A DNA stretch of 7,183 bases from an uncultured Bacteroidales bacterium (lineage in GTDB: Bacteria; Bacteroidota; Bacteroidia; Bacteroidales; Tenuifilaceae), in the NCBI GenBank assembly GCA_937915475.1, contig CALGIR010000250.1:1-7183 (forward strand), in the 5' to 3' direction. A program made the translations under genes and the position numbers. Positions 1-6,994 of the stretch are shown one piece after another (position 1 is the stretch's first letter; every line of letters begins with the position of its first letter). The notes below the pieces were generated by a model. It worked only from the letters and a program-made list of their open reading frames with translations, made no database searches and was not told the DNA's origin.

Positions 1-49
1 TGCTTTTCTTGAGTTAACTAAGTCCGGAATTTGAATAAATTGCAACGCC
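1..49 (-). other. rsgA: Probable continuation of rsgA in a shifted frame
   Basis: Just after the TGEG codons of rsgA, the frame offset by one base reads QFIQIPDLVNSRKA without a stop to the window edge, while the annotated frame stops at 14-16. The length (about 15 residues after TGEG) is about what separates G5 from the P-loop in RsgA, so the P-loop would be expected just outside the window. Removing one base between 36 and 49, for example from the TTT at 37-39 or the TT at 44-45, restores the frame. The continuation is inferred from spacing and the open frame, because these residues are in a poorly conserved linker. Confidence 0.55.
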
Positions 50-535
50 CTCTCCAGTGTTGGCTGAGGTTTTATAGCATGGGTAAAGGGGAGAATATAT
101 GGAAAGATAATAGTTCAGTTTTTCCTCAAATTCGCCGTCGAAAAGATCAACCTTGTTAAAAATTAGAATGGCAGGAATTTGATATGCCTCTGCAGTAGCC
201 AGATATCTGTCGATAAAAACTAGGCTGGTTTCTGGGAAATCAACAGTTACCATTAGCATTGCCTGATCTATATTGGCCGCTATAATGTGAGCTTCGCGCG
301 AAAGATTCGTCGATTTGCGGATTATATAGTTTTTTCGGGGCACAACCGAGGTAATGTTGCCCGTAGCATTATCGCTTTCTGGATCAAAGTTTACAATATC
401 GCCAATGGCAATGGGATTAGTTGTTTTTATTGACTTAAGCCGAAGTTTACCCCTAATCTTGCATTGGAACTTTTTACCATCGTCAGTCAAAACTGTGTAC
501 CAACTTCCCGTTGATTTAAGTACCCTTCCCTGCAT
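14..535 (-). CDS. rsgA: RsgA, ribosome small-subunit-dependent GTPase A (5' part, frame broken near the window edge)
   Basis: RsgA is a circularly permuted GTPase that binds the 30S subunit late in its assembly. The 173-residue reading frame begins at an ATG (533-535). It shows the N-terminal OB-fold (about residues 1-65), then the start of the permuted G domain: NIDQAMLMVTVDFPE at 88-102, the G4 motif NKVD at 127-130 and the G5 region TSANTGEG at 156-163. In the family G5 is followed after about 15 residues by the P-loop (SGNSGVGKS-like), switch motifs and a C-terminal zinc-binding domain, about 300 residues in all. Here the frame instead runs into a TAA at 14-16, ten residues after TGEG. 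Another frame stays open to the window edge (see the 1-49 entry), so this is either a pseudogene or a one-base sequence error. As written the product would lack GTP-binding G1 and be inactive. The family call is certain; the state of the gene is not. Confidence 0.9.
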   Translation of the reverse strand: MQGRVLKSTGSWYTVLTDDGKKFQCKIRGKLRLKSIKTTNPIAIGDIVNFDPESDNATGNITSVVPRKNYIIRKSTNLSREAHIIAANIDQAMLMVTVDFPETSLVFIDRYLATAEAYQIPAILIFNKVDLFDGEFEEKLNYYLSIYSPLYPCYKTSANTGEGVAIYSNSGLS

Positions 536-560
536 TTTGTTTAATTGATGTTTAAGACTA

Positions 561-592
561 CTAAACTACCCTTTTTTACTTAGAAGACCCAA
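561..592 (-). promoter_or_regulatory. Candidate promoter of rsgA
   Basis: On the minus strand, TAGTTTAG (568-561) differs by one base from the Bacteroidota -7 element TAnnTTTG. A TTG (592-590), matching the -33 core, lies 21 bases further upstream. The element is about 25 bases from the rsgA ATG and downstream of the terminator at 601-644, where a separate promoter for rsgA would be needed. One mismatch in an A+T-rich gap makes this only suggestive. Confidence 0.35.
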
Positions 593-600
593 TAGGGTTA

Positions 601-644
601 AATAAAAAAGCGAGGCAAATAATGGGGAATATTTAGCCTCGCTT
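601..644 (-). terminator. Rho-independent terminator after the YitT gene
   Basis: Read on the minus strand, AAGCGAGGC (644-636) pairs perfectly with GCCTCGCTT (616-608). The stem extends by four A/T pairs past one bulged base, closing a loop of about ten bases. The 3' arm runs directly into a T tract (TTTTTTATT, 609-601). On the plus strand no T tract follows, so it acts on minus-strand transcripts. It ends the RND-prenyl synthase-YitT unit and separates it from rsgA. Confidence 0.88.
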
Positions 645-651
645 ATCGTTA

Positions 652-681
652 GAGGATTGTAGTAAAATTGTACTACTCCTC
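652..681 (-). repeat. Inverted repeat (hairpin) over the YitT stop codon
   Basis: GAGGAGTAGTA (681-671 on the minus strand) pairs with TACTAC and TCCTC (664-652), giving 11 base pairs interrupted by a two-base bulge around a six-base loop. The 5' arm contains the last two Glu codons and the TAG stop of the YitT gene. No T tract follows it directly, so it is not a terminator itself, but it lies only eight bases before the terminator stem and could protect the mRNA 3' end or be fortuitous. Confidence 0.5.
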
Positions 682-1581
682 CATAATGGGCTTAAAACCG
701 TTTCCTAGAATTTCGTTTGCATTAATAACTGTGATAAATGCATCAGGATCAACCGTAACAATAAAATCCCGAATCATGTGCACTTCTCTGCGGCTAACAT
801 TGGTGAATATAATCTTCTTTTCCTGGCCTTTGTACATACCAATACCGTTAATAAGGGTACCTCCTCGTTCGAGATCGTTAATAAGCATCTCCCGTATCTC
901 CTCGTACTTATTCGATATGATAAAAAGGCTTTTATCATAGCTTACCCCTTGAATGGTCATGTCAATTACTTTTCCGGTGATATAGATAACAATCCACGAG
1001 TAAAGCGGTATTTTCCAGTCCTTAAAGGCAGCAAGTGCAATAAGTACAATGGCTGAATCTACATAAATCATGAGTTGTCCTAGAGAAAGGCGAGTGTACT
1101 TAGCAATAATCATTGCAATAATATCGGAGCCACCGCTAGTTGCCTTAGATTTAAAAATTAGACCCAGGCCAAACCCAATTAGCAAACCGCCAAAAATTGA
1201 TGATAGAAGAACATCATCAACAAGCGGGTCGTATCCAAAAAGCCAGTGTTGAACATCAATAAAAATAGAGGTAAGAGTGAAACCAATAACTGTTTTTATT
1301 CCAAAACGCGGTCCTAATAGTTTTATACCAATAATTGTAAGTGGAATATTAAGTGCTAAGCCCACTGCACCAATTGGTAAACCCTCTGGAGCCCAGCTAA
1401 AAACTCCCTCAGTAAGGTAGTGGACAATAATTCCTATACCGTAAACGCCTCCTGGTGCAATTCGATGGGGGTCAATAAAGAACACAAAACCTGATGCAAG
1501 GACAAAGGACCCAACTACAATTAGGACCCATACTTGAAACCATTGTTTTGAGAATACTTTTTCCTTTGTAATGTAGTTCAT
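673..1581 (-). CDS. YitT family membrane protein (DUF161 + DUF2179)
   Basis: This 302-residue protein has the full YitT architecture. The N-terminal membrane part has hydrophobic segments near residues 17-37, 72-92, 98-112, 126-144, 167-186 and 192-208. It contains both glycine-rich repeat signatures of the family, IAPGGVYGIG at 41-50 and KATSGGSDIIAMI at 146-158. The C-terminal soluble domain (about 215-298, formerly DUF2179) carries GGTLINGIGMYKG at 240-252 and VDPDAFITVINANEI at 277-291. The protein should sit in the inner membrane with the C-terminal domain in the cytoplasm. The family is widespread and its substrate is not established, so I assign no transport function. The ATG at 1579-1581 is the natural start, placing a short charged stretch before the first hydrophobic segment. 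It lies 96 bp after the prenyl synthase gene with no clear terminator or promoter between, so co-transcription is likely; a strong terminator follows. Confidence 0.93.
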   Translation of the reverse strand: MNYITKEKVFSKQWFQVWVLIVVGSFVLASGFVFFIDPHRIAPGGVYGIGIIVHYLTEGVFSWAPEGLPIGAVGLALNIPLTIIGIKLLGPRFGIKTVIGFTLTSIFIDVQHWLFGYDPLVDDVLLSSIFGGLLIGFGLGLIFKSKATSGGSDIIAMIIAKYTRLSLGQLMIYVDSAIVLIALAAFKDWKIPLYSWIVIYITGKVIDMTIQGVSYDKSLFIISNKYEEIREMLINDLERGGTLINGIGMYKGQEKKIIFTNVSRREVHMIRDFIVTVDPDAFITVINANEILGNGFKPIMEE

Positions 1582-1677
1582 TGCTTAAGTTTTTAATTGT
1601 GAGAGCTAAGGGTAATAACTCTAAAGACAAAGTTCTACTAATGAACTTCGAGCTAAATAAAATATTATGTTTGATAC

Positions 1678-2652
1678 TTAGCTTTTTCTGCTCATTATCT
1701 TTTCTGCTAAGCAAGCCAATATGTTTTTTCGGTCAGGGTTGATGCTAATCTTATCTAGTGCCGTCTTTGCGATTTGGCTATACTCATCAATCTTTGTTTT
1801 AGTTATTTCCCGAACACCAACCTCATTATAAATTTTTAGTACTTCTTCAATCTTCTGCTGTGGGTTAATGTTGTCGGCTTTAAAGTAGCTATTAAGTAGT
1901 TCCAATGAGTTGCCTTTAGCAAGGCTAAAAGCTTTGATGGTTAGGTATGTTTTTTTGTTCGCTAGAATATCGCCGCCTATTTTTTTACCAAAAGAGTTTA
2001 TATCTCCGTATGTGTCGAGTAAGTCGTCTTGTAGCTGAAAGGCTAGCCCAAGGTTTTTACCAAATTCCCCAATGTGTATTATATCTGATTGTGAAGCTCC
2101 TCCCACTATTGCGCCTATTTGTAATGCGCCTTTAAGCAGGATAGAGGTTTTTAGCTTAATCATGGTAAGGTATTCGTCCTGGGTCACGTACTGATTGGTT
2201 TCAAAATTCATATCCATTTGCTGTCCATCACAAACGCCAAGGGCAACTGAGTTAAAAACATTGAGCACAGGCGTAAGATGCTCTTTATCGGTTTTTGAAA
2301 GCAGTTGATAAGCCAGAATATTAAGCGCATCGCCAGAGAGAATGGCAATATTTGAGCCCCATTTGGCATATACTGTTGGATTATTGCGTCGAATGGGTGC
2401 ATTGTCCATAATATCATCATGGATAAGGGTAAAGTTGTGGAAAAGCTCAATGGCAAGAGCCGGATTAAGTGCTTTTTCAATCGACTCTGAAAAGGCGTTG
2501 CAGGCAGCCAATACTAACACTGGGCGAATCCGTTTACCACCAGTAGCCAAAGTATAGCTAATTGGCTCATAAAGTTGTTTTGGCTCTTTGGGTATCGAAA
2601 GGTTTATTATTCCTTTTTCAACAATCTCGCTAAGATTTTCAAGGCTGTACAT
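1678..2652 (-). CDS. Trans-polyprenyl (farnesyl/geranylgeranyl-type) diphosphate synthase
   Basis: A 324-residue soluble, all-helical prenyltransferase that condenses isopentenyl diphosphate with an allylic diphosphate. All expected motifs are present: GGKRIRP at 38-44 (IPP binding), the first aspartate-rich motif DDIMD at 79-83 followed by RR at 88-89, GQQMDM at 143-148, KT at 168-169, the second aspartate-rich motif DDLLD at 209-213 within FQLQDDLLD, and GKKIGGDI at 222-229. The first motif is the short DDxxD form without the two-residue insertion of classical bacterial FPP synthases. Phe74 lies five residues before it, a position where an aromatic side chain limits chain length. By family rules this suggests a short product, C15 or C20, but chain length cannot be fixed from sequence alone. 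The gene lies between the RND transporter (78 bp upstream) and the YitT gene, all in one direction. It is likely the cell's source of FPP/GGPP for longer isoprenoids such as quinone tails and undecaprenyl carriers. Confidence 0.95.
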   Translation of the reverse strand: MYSLENLSEIVEKGIINLSIPKEPKQLYEPISYTLATGGKRIRPVLVLAACNAFSESIEKALNPALAIELFHNFTLIHDDIMDNAPIRRNNPTVYAKWGSNIAILSGDALNILAYQLLSKTDKEHLTPVLNVFNSVALGVCDGQQMDMNFETNQYVTQDEYLTMIKLKTSILLKGALQIGAIVGGASQSDIIHIGEFGKNLGLAFQLQDDLLDTYGDINSFGKKIGGDILANKKTYLTIKAFSLAKGNSLELLNSYFKADNINPQQKIEEVLKIYNEVGVREITKTKIDEYSQIAKTALDKISINPDRKNILACLAEKIMSRKS

Positions 2653-2730
2653 TATTTTCTGTGTTTGGGTTGGATTACTGTAAATTTAAACTTAATGGGC
2701 TCATTGTGCAAGAGTATTTTCAATATACCC

Positions 2731-5037
2731 CTATTTTGTTGATTTGCCTCTTCCCAAATTTAATAGCAGCGAGGGCAAAAGAATTAGATTATTGAAAATT
2801 GCAACCATAAGGGTTAACGAAACAAGCAATCCAAGCGAAACGGTACCCCCGAAATTTGAAGCAATAAATATTCCAAATCCAAAGAAAAGGACTAAAAATG
2901 TATACATCATGCTCACCCCTGTTTCTCTTATTGCACAAACAACCGAAGCCTTTAAATTGTTATCTGTTCGAATTAATTCTTGTCGATATTTTGTGAGGAA
3001 GTGAATTGAGTTATCCACGGAAATTCCAAACGCAATACTGAAGACCAAAACCGTACTTGGTTTTAATGATATTCCCCAATACCCCATGGCTGCTGCGGTT
3101 AGTACTAGGGGTATAAGGTTTGGGATTATGGAAAGGAGTACCATTCGCGGTTTTTTAAATAACCATGCCATTAATAGTGAGATAATCCCAATTGCAGCCA
3201 AAAGACTGGTGAACAAACTCCTAACAAGATAATCGTTTCCTTTAGCAGCAATAATACTACCCCCAGTTATTGATACCTGATTTGATTCGTTGCCAAAAAT
3301 GGAGTCAACATCAACTTCAATTAGGTCTTTTAGCTCGTTAATCCTAATGGAGCCAACATCGGCAACGTTATATAGTATTCGGGTAACGCTTGCTGTGCTA
3401 TCAACAAACCTACCAAGCAAATCGTTATTCCCCATTTTTTTAGGTAGATAGGACATAACAAAACTCCTCTCCAGACCGGAGGGTAGCCTATATTGACTAG
3501 GTCTTCCGTTATAGTACCCTTGTCTTGCAAATTTGGCTGCCTCTGCAACTGATAAAGGGCGCGAAAGTTCTTCGTAATCTTTGAGTTTCTCTTGCAGCTT
3601 GTTTATCTGTTTAAGGGTGGCATCCTGAATAACTCCGCGAGGTTTTCCTGTATTCACAACTATTTCAAGGGGCATTACGCCTGCAAAGTTTTTCTCAAAA
3701 AACTTAAGGTCAACATAAGCGTGATGATTCTTTGGAATATCATCAACCATATAACCCTTGCTTTCTATCCTGAGGAGGCCTATCACGCCAACCAGGATTA
3801 ATATAATTGTTACAGTGAACACTATTTTGCGTCTATATAATGTTGTGGTAACTACCCTAGTAATGAGCCCTTTAAGCCTTGTTCTTTCTAGGTGCCGAAG
3901 GTGTTTAGGTTCTGGAGGGGGCAAAAAACTGAAAATTGAGGGGATTAGTAGGATTGAGACTACAAAAACTCCTACTATACCAATAGTGGCAACTAGCCCA
4001 AACTCTTTAAGGATTTGGATGCCCGTAAACATAAACGTGCCAAATCCTGCAGCGGTTGTAAGGTTTGTTAAAAATGTGGTGCTACCAATTTTTTGAATTA
4101 CCCTTTGTAGCGCCTTAACCTTATTGCCATGAATCCTATACTCATGGTGATACTTGTTTATTAGATACACGCAATTGGGTACTCCTATAACTATTATTAG
4201 TGGTGGTATTACTGCAGTAAGAAGCGTGATTTGGTAGCCTAAAAGAGCCATTGCTCCTAAACCCCATACTACTGATGTGGCCACCACGAGCATGGAGAAA
4301 AGGACTATTCTGAGCGATTTGAAAAGCAGATAGATAATAAGCGCTGTAATAAGAACAGCTAGTGCGATGAACATGTACATTTCCTTTTCAATCATCGCAC
4401 CAACGGTTGTCCGAATGTATGGTAGACCGGAGTATCTTAGCGTATTACCTGTTGCTTCATGGTATTGCTCCGTTTTATTAAGTAAATTATCTATAAATTC
4501 AACTCTCCCCTTTTGACTAATTACCTCATATTTAATGGATATCATCATAAGGTAAACATCATCCTCCTTGTTGTGTATAAGCTTATCATAGAATGGAAGA
4601 GAAAAGGCCAAGTCTTTTAGCGAGTCAAGAGTAGTTTGAGAATTCAACTGATTGTTAAACACCTTGTTGAAGGTAAATACCTTGTTCTCTGTATCTTTTT
4701 CAATTGAAAATATGTCAGAAACGGAAAAAACGTGCTCTATACCTTCAATCGCTCTAATTGTATCAGCAAGGGTAATCCATTGTTTAAAATTTTCGTTTTG
4801 GAAAAAGTTTTCATCCTTTACGCCAATTATCATAAGGTTTTCACCCTTACCAAAAATCTTGGTAAATTCTTTGTGCTGAACTAAAAGGCTATCATTTTTG
4901 GGAAGAAGTGGAGTGGGTTCAAAGAAAAACTTTAATGAGGAAATTTGATAGCCCATAAAAAGAGTTATCAATCCTACAGCAATCAAAATGAACAGCCTAT
5001 TCCGAAGAATAATCCTTGCAATATGCTGAAAAACCAT
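2731..5037 (-). CDS. RND superfamily (MMPL/COG1033-type) inner-membrane transporter
   Basis: A 768-residue protein with the duplicated RND layout. Each half has one membrane helix (about residues 16-33 and 403-423), a periplasmic domain (about 35-217 and 425-600), then a block of five helices (about 219-374 and 607-762). The N half carries VIGVPNCVYLINKYHHE at 283-299 and the C half FGISVDNSIHFLTKYRQE at 670-687, the repeated fourth-helix signature. Only the C half keeps the aspartate (Asp675); the N half has Pro-Asn there. The size and lack of a third domain fit the COG1033/MMPL group, which includes lipid and hopanoid exporters, rather than AcrB-type pumps of about 1,040 residues. No membrane-fusion or outer-membrane partner is encoded nearby. 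The cargo is unknown; the adjacent prenyl diphosphate synthase hints at a lipid. A longer reading from TTG at 5074-5076 adds 13 residues, but a promoter element falls inside it, so I chose the ATG at 5035-5037, which gives a normal short N terminus before helix 1. Confidence 0.9.
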   Translation of the reverse strand: MVFQHIARIILRNRLFILIAVGLITLFMGYQISSLKFFFEPTPLLPKNDSLLVQHKEFTKIFGKGENLMIIGVKDENFFQNENFKQWITLADTIRAIEGIEHVFSVSDIFSIEKDTENKVFTFNKVFNNQLNSQTTLDSLKDLAFSLPFYDKLIHNKEDDVYLMMISIKYEVISQKGRVEFIDNLLNKTEQYHEATGNTLRYSGLPYIRTTVGAMIEKEMYMFIALAVLITALIIYLLFKSLRIVLFSMLVVATSVVWGLGAMALLGYQITLLTAVIPPLIIVIGVPNCVYLINKYHHEYRIHGNKVKALQRVIQKIGSTTFLTNLTTAAGFGTFMFTGIQILKEFGLVATIGIVGVFVVSILLIPSIFSFLPPPEPKHLRHLERTRLKGLITRVVTTTLYRRKIVFTVTIILILVGVIGLLRIESKGYMVDDIPKNHHAYVDLKFFEKNFAGVMPLEIVVNTGKPRGVIQDATLKQINKLQEKLKDYEELSRPLSVAEAAKFARQGYYNGRPSQYRLPSGLERSFVMSYLPKKMGNNDLLGRFVDSTASVTRILYNVADVGSIRINELKDLIEVDVDSIFGNESNQVSITGGSIIAAKGNDYLVRSLFTSLLAAIGIISLLMAWLFKKPRMVLLSIIPNLIPLVLTAAAMGYWGISLKPSTVLVFSIAFGISVDNSIHFLTKYRQELIRTDNNLKASVVCAIRETGVSMMYTFLVLFFGFGIFIASNFGGTVSLGLLVSLTLMVAIFNNLILLPSLLLNLGRGKSTK

Positions 5038-5064
5038 AGTAATTTTGTTAAAAAAATAATGTGG

Positions 5065-5072
5065 CAAAGGTA
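5065..5072 (-). promoter_or_regulatory. Bacteroidota -7 promoter element for the RND-prenyl synthase-YitT unit
   Basis: On the minus strand the sequence is TACCTTTG, an exact match to the Bacteroidota primary sigma factor -7 consensus TAnnTTTG. It lies 27 bases before the RND gene ATG at 5037, which predicts a transcript start near 5058-5061 and an A+T-rich leader of about 20-24 bases. No clear -33 TTG is seen at the usual distance. The position in a divergent intergenic region supports it. Confidence 0.6.
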
Positions 5073-5230
5073 GCAAATAAGATTAAAGCCTTGTATATGC
5101 TTAAAATCATTCTCAAAAATTATTGATACGTTGAACTTTACACTACATTTATAACATCAAAGTTTTTGTTTTTAGTTAAGAATTAGCTTTAAAATAACAT
5201 CGTACTGTCTCTAAAATAATGAAATAACCA

Positions 5231-5238
5231 TACTTTTA
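5231..5238 (+). promoter_or_regulatory. Candidate -7 element of the Na/Pi cotransporter gene
   Basis: TACTTTTA differs from TAnnTTTG only in the last base and lies 25 bases before the ATG at 5264, a fitting distance for a short leader. No TTG is found at the -33 position. Similar one-mismatch sites exist upstream near 5142 and 5184, the first with a TTG 18 bases before it, so the choice between them is uncertain. Confidence 0.25.
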
Positions 5239-5263
5239 CTGCCGTTTTCAACAAATACAACTT

Positions 5264-6988
5264 ATGGATTTTAGTTTACTGCAGCTTTTAAAATTAGTGG
5301 GTTCCTTGGGTCTGTTCCTTTTTGGGATGAAGATGCTTAGTGAGTCGTTGCAAAAGGTTGCTGGCGATAGAATGCGAAACATTCTGGCTGCCATGACCTC
5401 AAACCGCTTTAAAGGAATACTAACGGGGATTGTTGTAACCGCTGTAGTACAATCAAGCTCAGCAACAACCGTAATGCTGGTTAGTTTTGTAAATGCAGGA
5501 TTAATTTCGTTAACCCAATCCATTGGGGTAATAATGGGAGCGAATATTGGAACAACTGTTACGGCTTGGATGATTTCCCTGTTAGGTTTCAAATTCTCAA
5601 TAAGCGCAATTGCACTTCCTATAATTGGGTTAGGTTTTCCTCTCGTTTTTAGCAAAAATAATACTCGCAAGTCATGGGGAGAACTTTTGGTAGGGTTTGC
5701 GCTTCTGTTTTTGGGTCTTTCTTTTCTTAAAGACTCGGTTCCTGATATAAGTAATAGTCCAGAAATTCTATCATTTTTGTCAAAATATACCGACCAGGGC
5801 ATTTTCTCTATGCTGCTTTTTATTGGTATAGGTACAATTCTAACGGTTGTTATCCAATCTTCGAGTGCAACTATGGCTCTTACCCTCGTAATGTGTAATA
5901 GCGGCTGGATTTCCTTCGAATTGGCAGCTGCAATGGTGCTAGGAGAGAATATTGGTACAACCATCACAGCAATTATTGCTGCATCAGTTGCAAACGTTTC
6001 GGCAAAGCGAACGGCAATGGCACACCTTGTCTTCAACCTCATTGGGGCTTTTTGGATGATGCTAGTCTTTAGGTCATTTATTGGTTACGTTGCAGATTTC
6101 GCCGTTAGTGTTGGCAGTCAAAACCCTTTTGAAAGTCCTGAGGGAGTGCCTGTCGCCCTCTCCATATTCCACTCTGCTTTCAATCTAATTAATACGGCAT
6201 TGTTGGTGTTCTTTACACCCTTTATTGTTAAATTGGTAACTCGAATAGTCCCTGTACGCTCCTCGGAGGATGAAGAGTTTAGGCTGCAGCATATTGGTAT
6301 TGGGTTGCTTTCAACAGGAGAACTCTCCTTATTACAGGCCAAAAAGGAGATAATTAATTACGGAAAGCGAACCCATAAGATGTATGGATTCTTTAAGGAA
6401 ATGTTCTCCGAAACCAATGAGAAGAATTTTAAGAATATATACGAGCGCATTGAGAAATATGAAGAGATTAGCGATAGGGTAGAGGTGGAAATTGCAACCT
6501 ATTTAACAAAGATATCAATTCATGATTTGAGCGATGAGAGTTCAAGGCGTTTGCAGGCTATGCTAAACATTATTAACGACATCGAAAGTGTATCTGATAG
6601 TAATTACAACCTAGCCAAAACGTTACGGCGTAAGCGTAAGGCCAATATTTGGTTTAATCAGGAAGTTCGCGATAATCTAAACTATATGTTTGCTTTAGTT
6701 GATGACGCCTATAGTATAATGCTTGATAATCTTGAGGCAGGGTATATAAATATCAACCTTGGTCCTGCTTACGAAGCAGAAGAGAAGATAAACCAGTATA
6801 GAAATAAGCTGAAGAAGGAGCACATAAAAAATGTTGAGGAGGTAAAGTATAAGTACCAAGCAGGAGTAATATACAACGATTTATTTTCTGAAGCAGAGAA
6901 ATTGGGCGATTACATTATCAACGTATCAGAGGCTATTGCTGAAATCAATAAACTTGTAACAAAAGCAGTACTTAAGCAACAGTTATAG
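5264..6988 (+). CDS. Na/Pi cotransporter family protein with C-terminal PhoU-like domain
   Basis: A 574-residue protein of the NptA/YjbB type (Na+-dependent phosphate symport, PF02690 family). The membrane part, about residues 5-325, is an inverted duplication. Each half carries the hallmark QSSSAT, at 63-68 and 198-203, followed by GANIGTT at 92-98 and GENIGTT at 227-233; these build the Na+ and phosphate site in the family. The rest, about 340-570, is a charged helical PhoU-like domain with ExxxD metal-type motifs (Glu400/Asp404, Glu441/Asp445, Glu545/Asp549), expected in the cytoplasm and probably regulatory. It has the usual length for the family fusion and both halves are intact. The ATG at 5264 is preceded by an A-rich leader without a Shine-Dalgarno, normal for Bacteroidota. 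The gene is alone on this strand, divergent from the RND gene and convergent with atpG. Whether it imports or exports phosphate in vivo cannot be told from sequence. Confidence 0.94.
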   Translation: MDFSLLQLLKLVGSLGLFLFGMKMLSESLQKVAGDRMRNILAAMTSNRFKGILTGIVVTAVVQSSSATTVMLVSFVNAGLISLTQSIGVIMGANIGTTVTAWMISLLGFKFSISAIALPIIGLGFPLVFSKNNTRKSWGELLVGFALLFLGLSFLKDSVPDISNSPEILSFLSKYTDQGIFSMLLFIGIGTILTVVIQSSSATMALTLVMCNSGWISFELAAAMVLGENIGTTITAIIAASVANVSAKRTAMAHLVFNLIGAFWMMLVFRSFIGYVADFAVSVGSQNPFESPEGVPVALSIFHSAFNLINTALLVFFTPFIVKLVTRIVPVRSSEDEEFRLQHIGIGLLSTGELSLLQAKKEIINYGKRTHKMYGFFKEMFSETNEKNFKNIYERIEKYEEISDRVEVEIATYLTKISIHDLSDESSRRLQAMLNIINDIESVSDSNYNLAKTLRRKRKANIWFNQEVRDNLNYMFALVDDAYSIMLDNLEAGYININLGPAYEAEEKINQYRNKLKKEHIKNVEEVKYKYQAGVIYNDLFSEAEKLGDYIINVSEAIAEINKLVTKAVLKQQL

Positions 6989-6994
6989 CATTAA

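Larger units (their letters stand above)
5038..5263. promoter_or_regulatory. Divergent intergenic region between the RND and Na/Pi genes
   Basis: This 226-bp, strongly A+T-rich stretch must hold the promoters for both directions. The minus side has the TACCTTTG element. On the plus side several one-mismatch -7 elements of the form TAnnTTTA occur, at about 5142, 5184 and 5231. A direct repeat of 11 bases with one mismatch, CTTTAAAATAA (5187-5197) and CTCTAAAATAA (5209-5219), is spaced 22 bp start to start, two helical turns. I see no tRNA, small ORF, riboswitch fold or terminator in it. Confidence 0.5.

Noticed and set aside
1630..1648. Inverted repeat AAGTTC / GAACTT with a 7-base loop between the prenyl synthase and YitT genes
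   Set aside because: The stem is only six pairs with little G+C and no T tract follows it on the minus strand, so it does not support a terminator.
1666..1673. Exact TATGTTTG (TAnnTTTG) on the plus strand
   Set aside because: It points into the 3' end of the minus-strand prenyl synthase gene with no plus-strand gene ahead. In an A+T-rich gap a chance match is likely; an antisense transcript cannot be excluded.
1472..1714. 80-residue minus-strand frame spanning the YitT start and prenyl synthase end
   Set aside because: It overlaps the coding parts of two certain genes in another frame and has no recognisable features; a shadow frame.
2709..2716. TACTCTTG on the minus strand as a promoter for the prenyl synthase
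   Set aside because: It has one mismatch to TAnnTTTG and no TTG at the -33 distance; co-transcription from the RND promoter explains expression equally well.
2731..5037. RND protein as an AcrB-type multidrug efflux pump
   Set aside because: At 768 residues it is well short of the usual 1,040, lacks the large docking subdomains, and has no periplasmic adaptor or outer-membrane channel gene beside it.
5205..5220. CTGTC as a Pho-box half site before the Na/Pi gene
   Set aside because: Only one half site is present with no second copy 11 bases away, and the enterobacterial Pho box need not apply to Bacteroidota.
5248..6042. 264-residue minus-strand open frame opposite the Na/Pi cotransporter gene
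   Set aside because: It lies antisense to the well-conserved membrane domain with both QSSSAT repeats, has no recognisable family features, and its Ile/Val/Thr/Ala-rich make-up is the mirror of the transporter codons.
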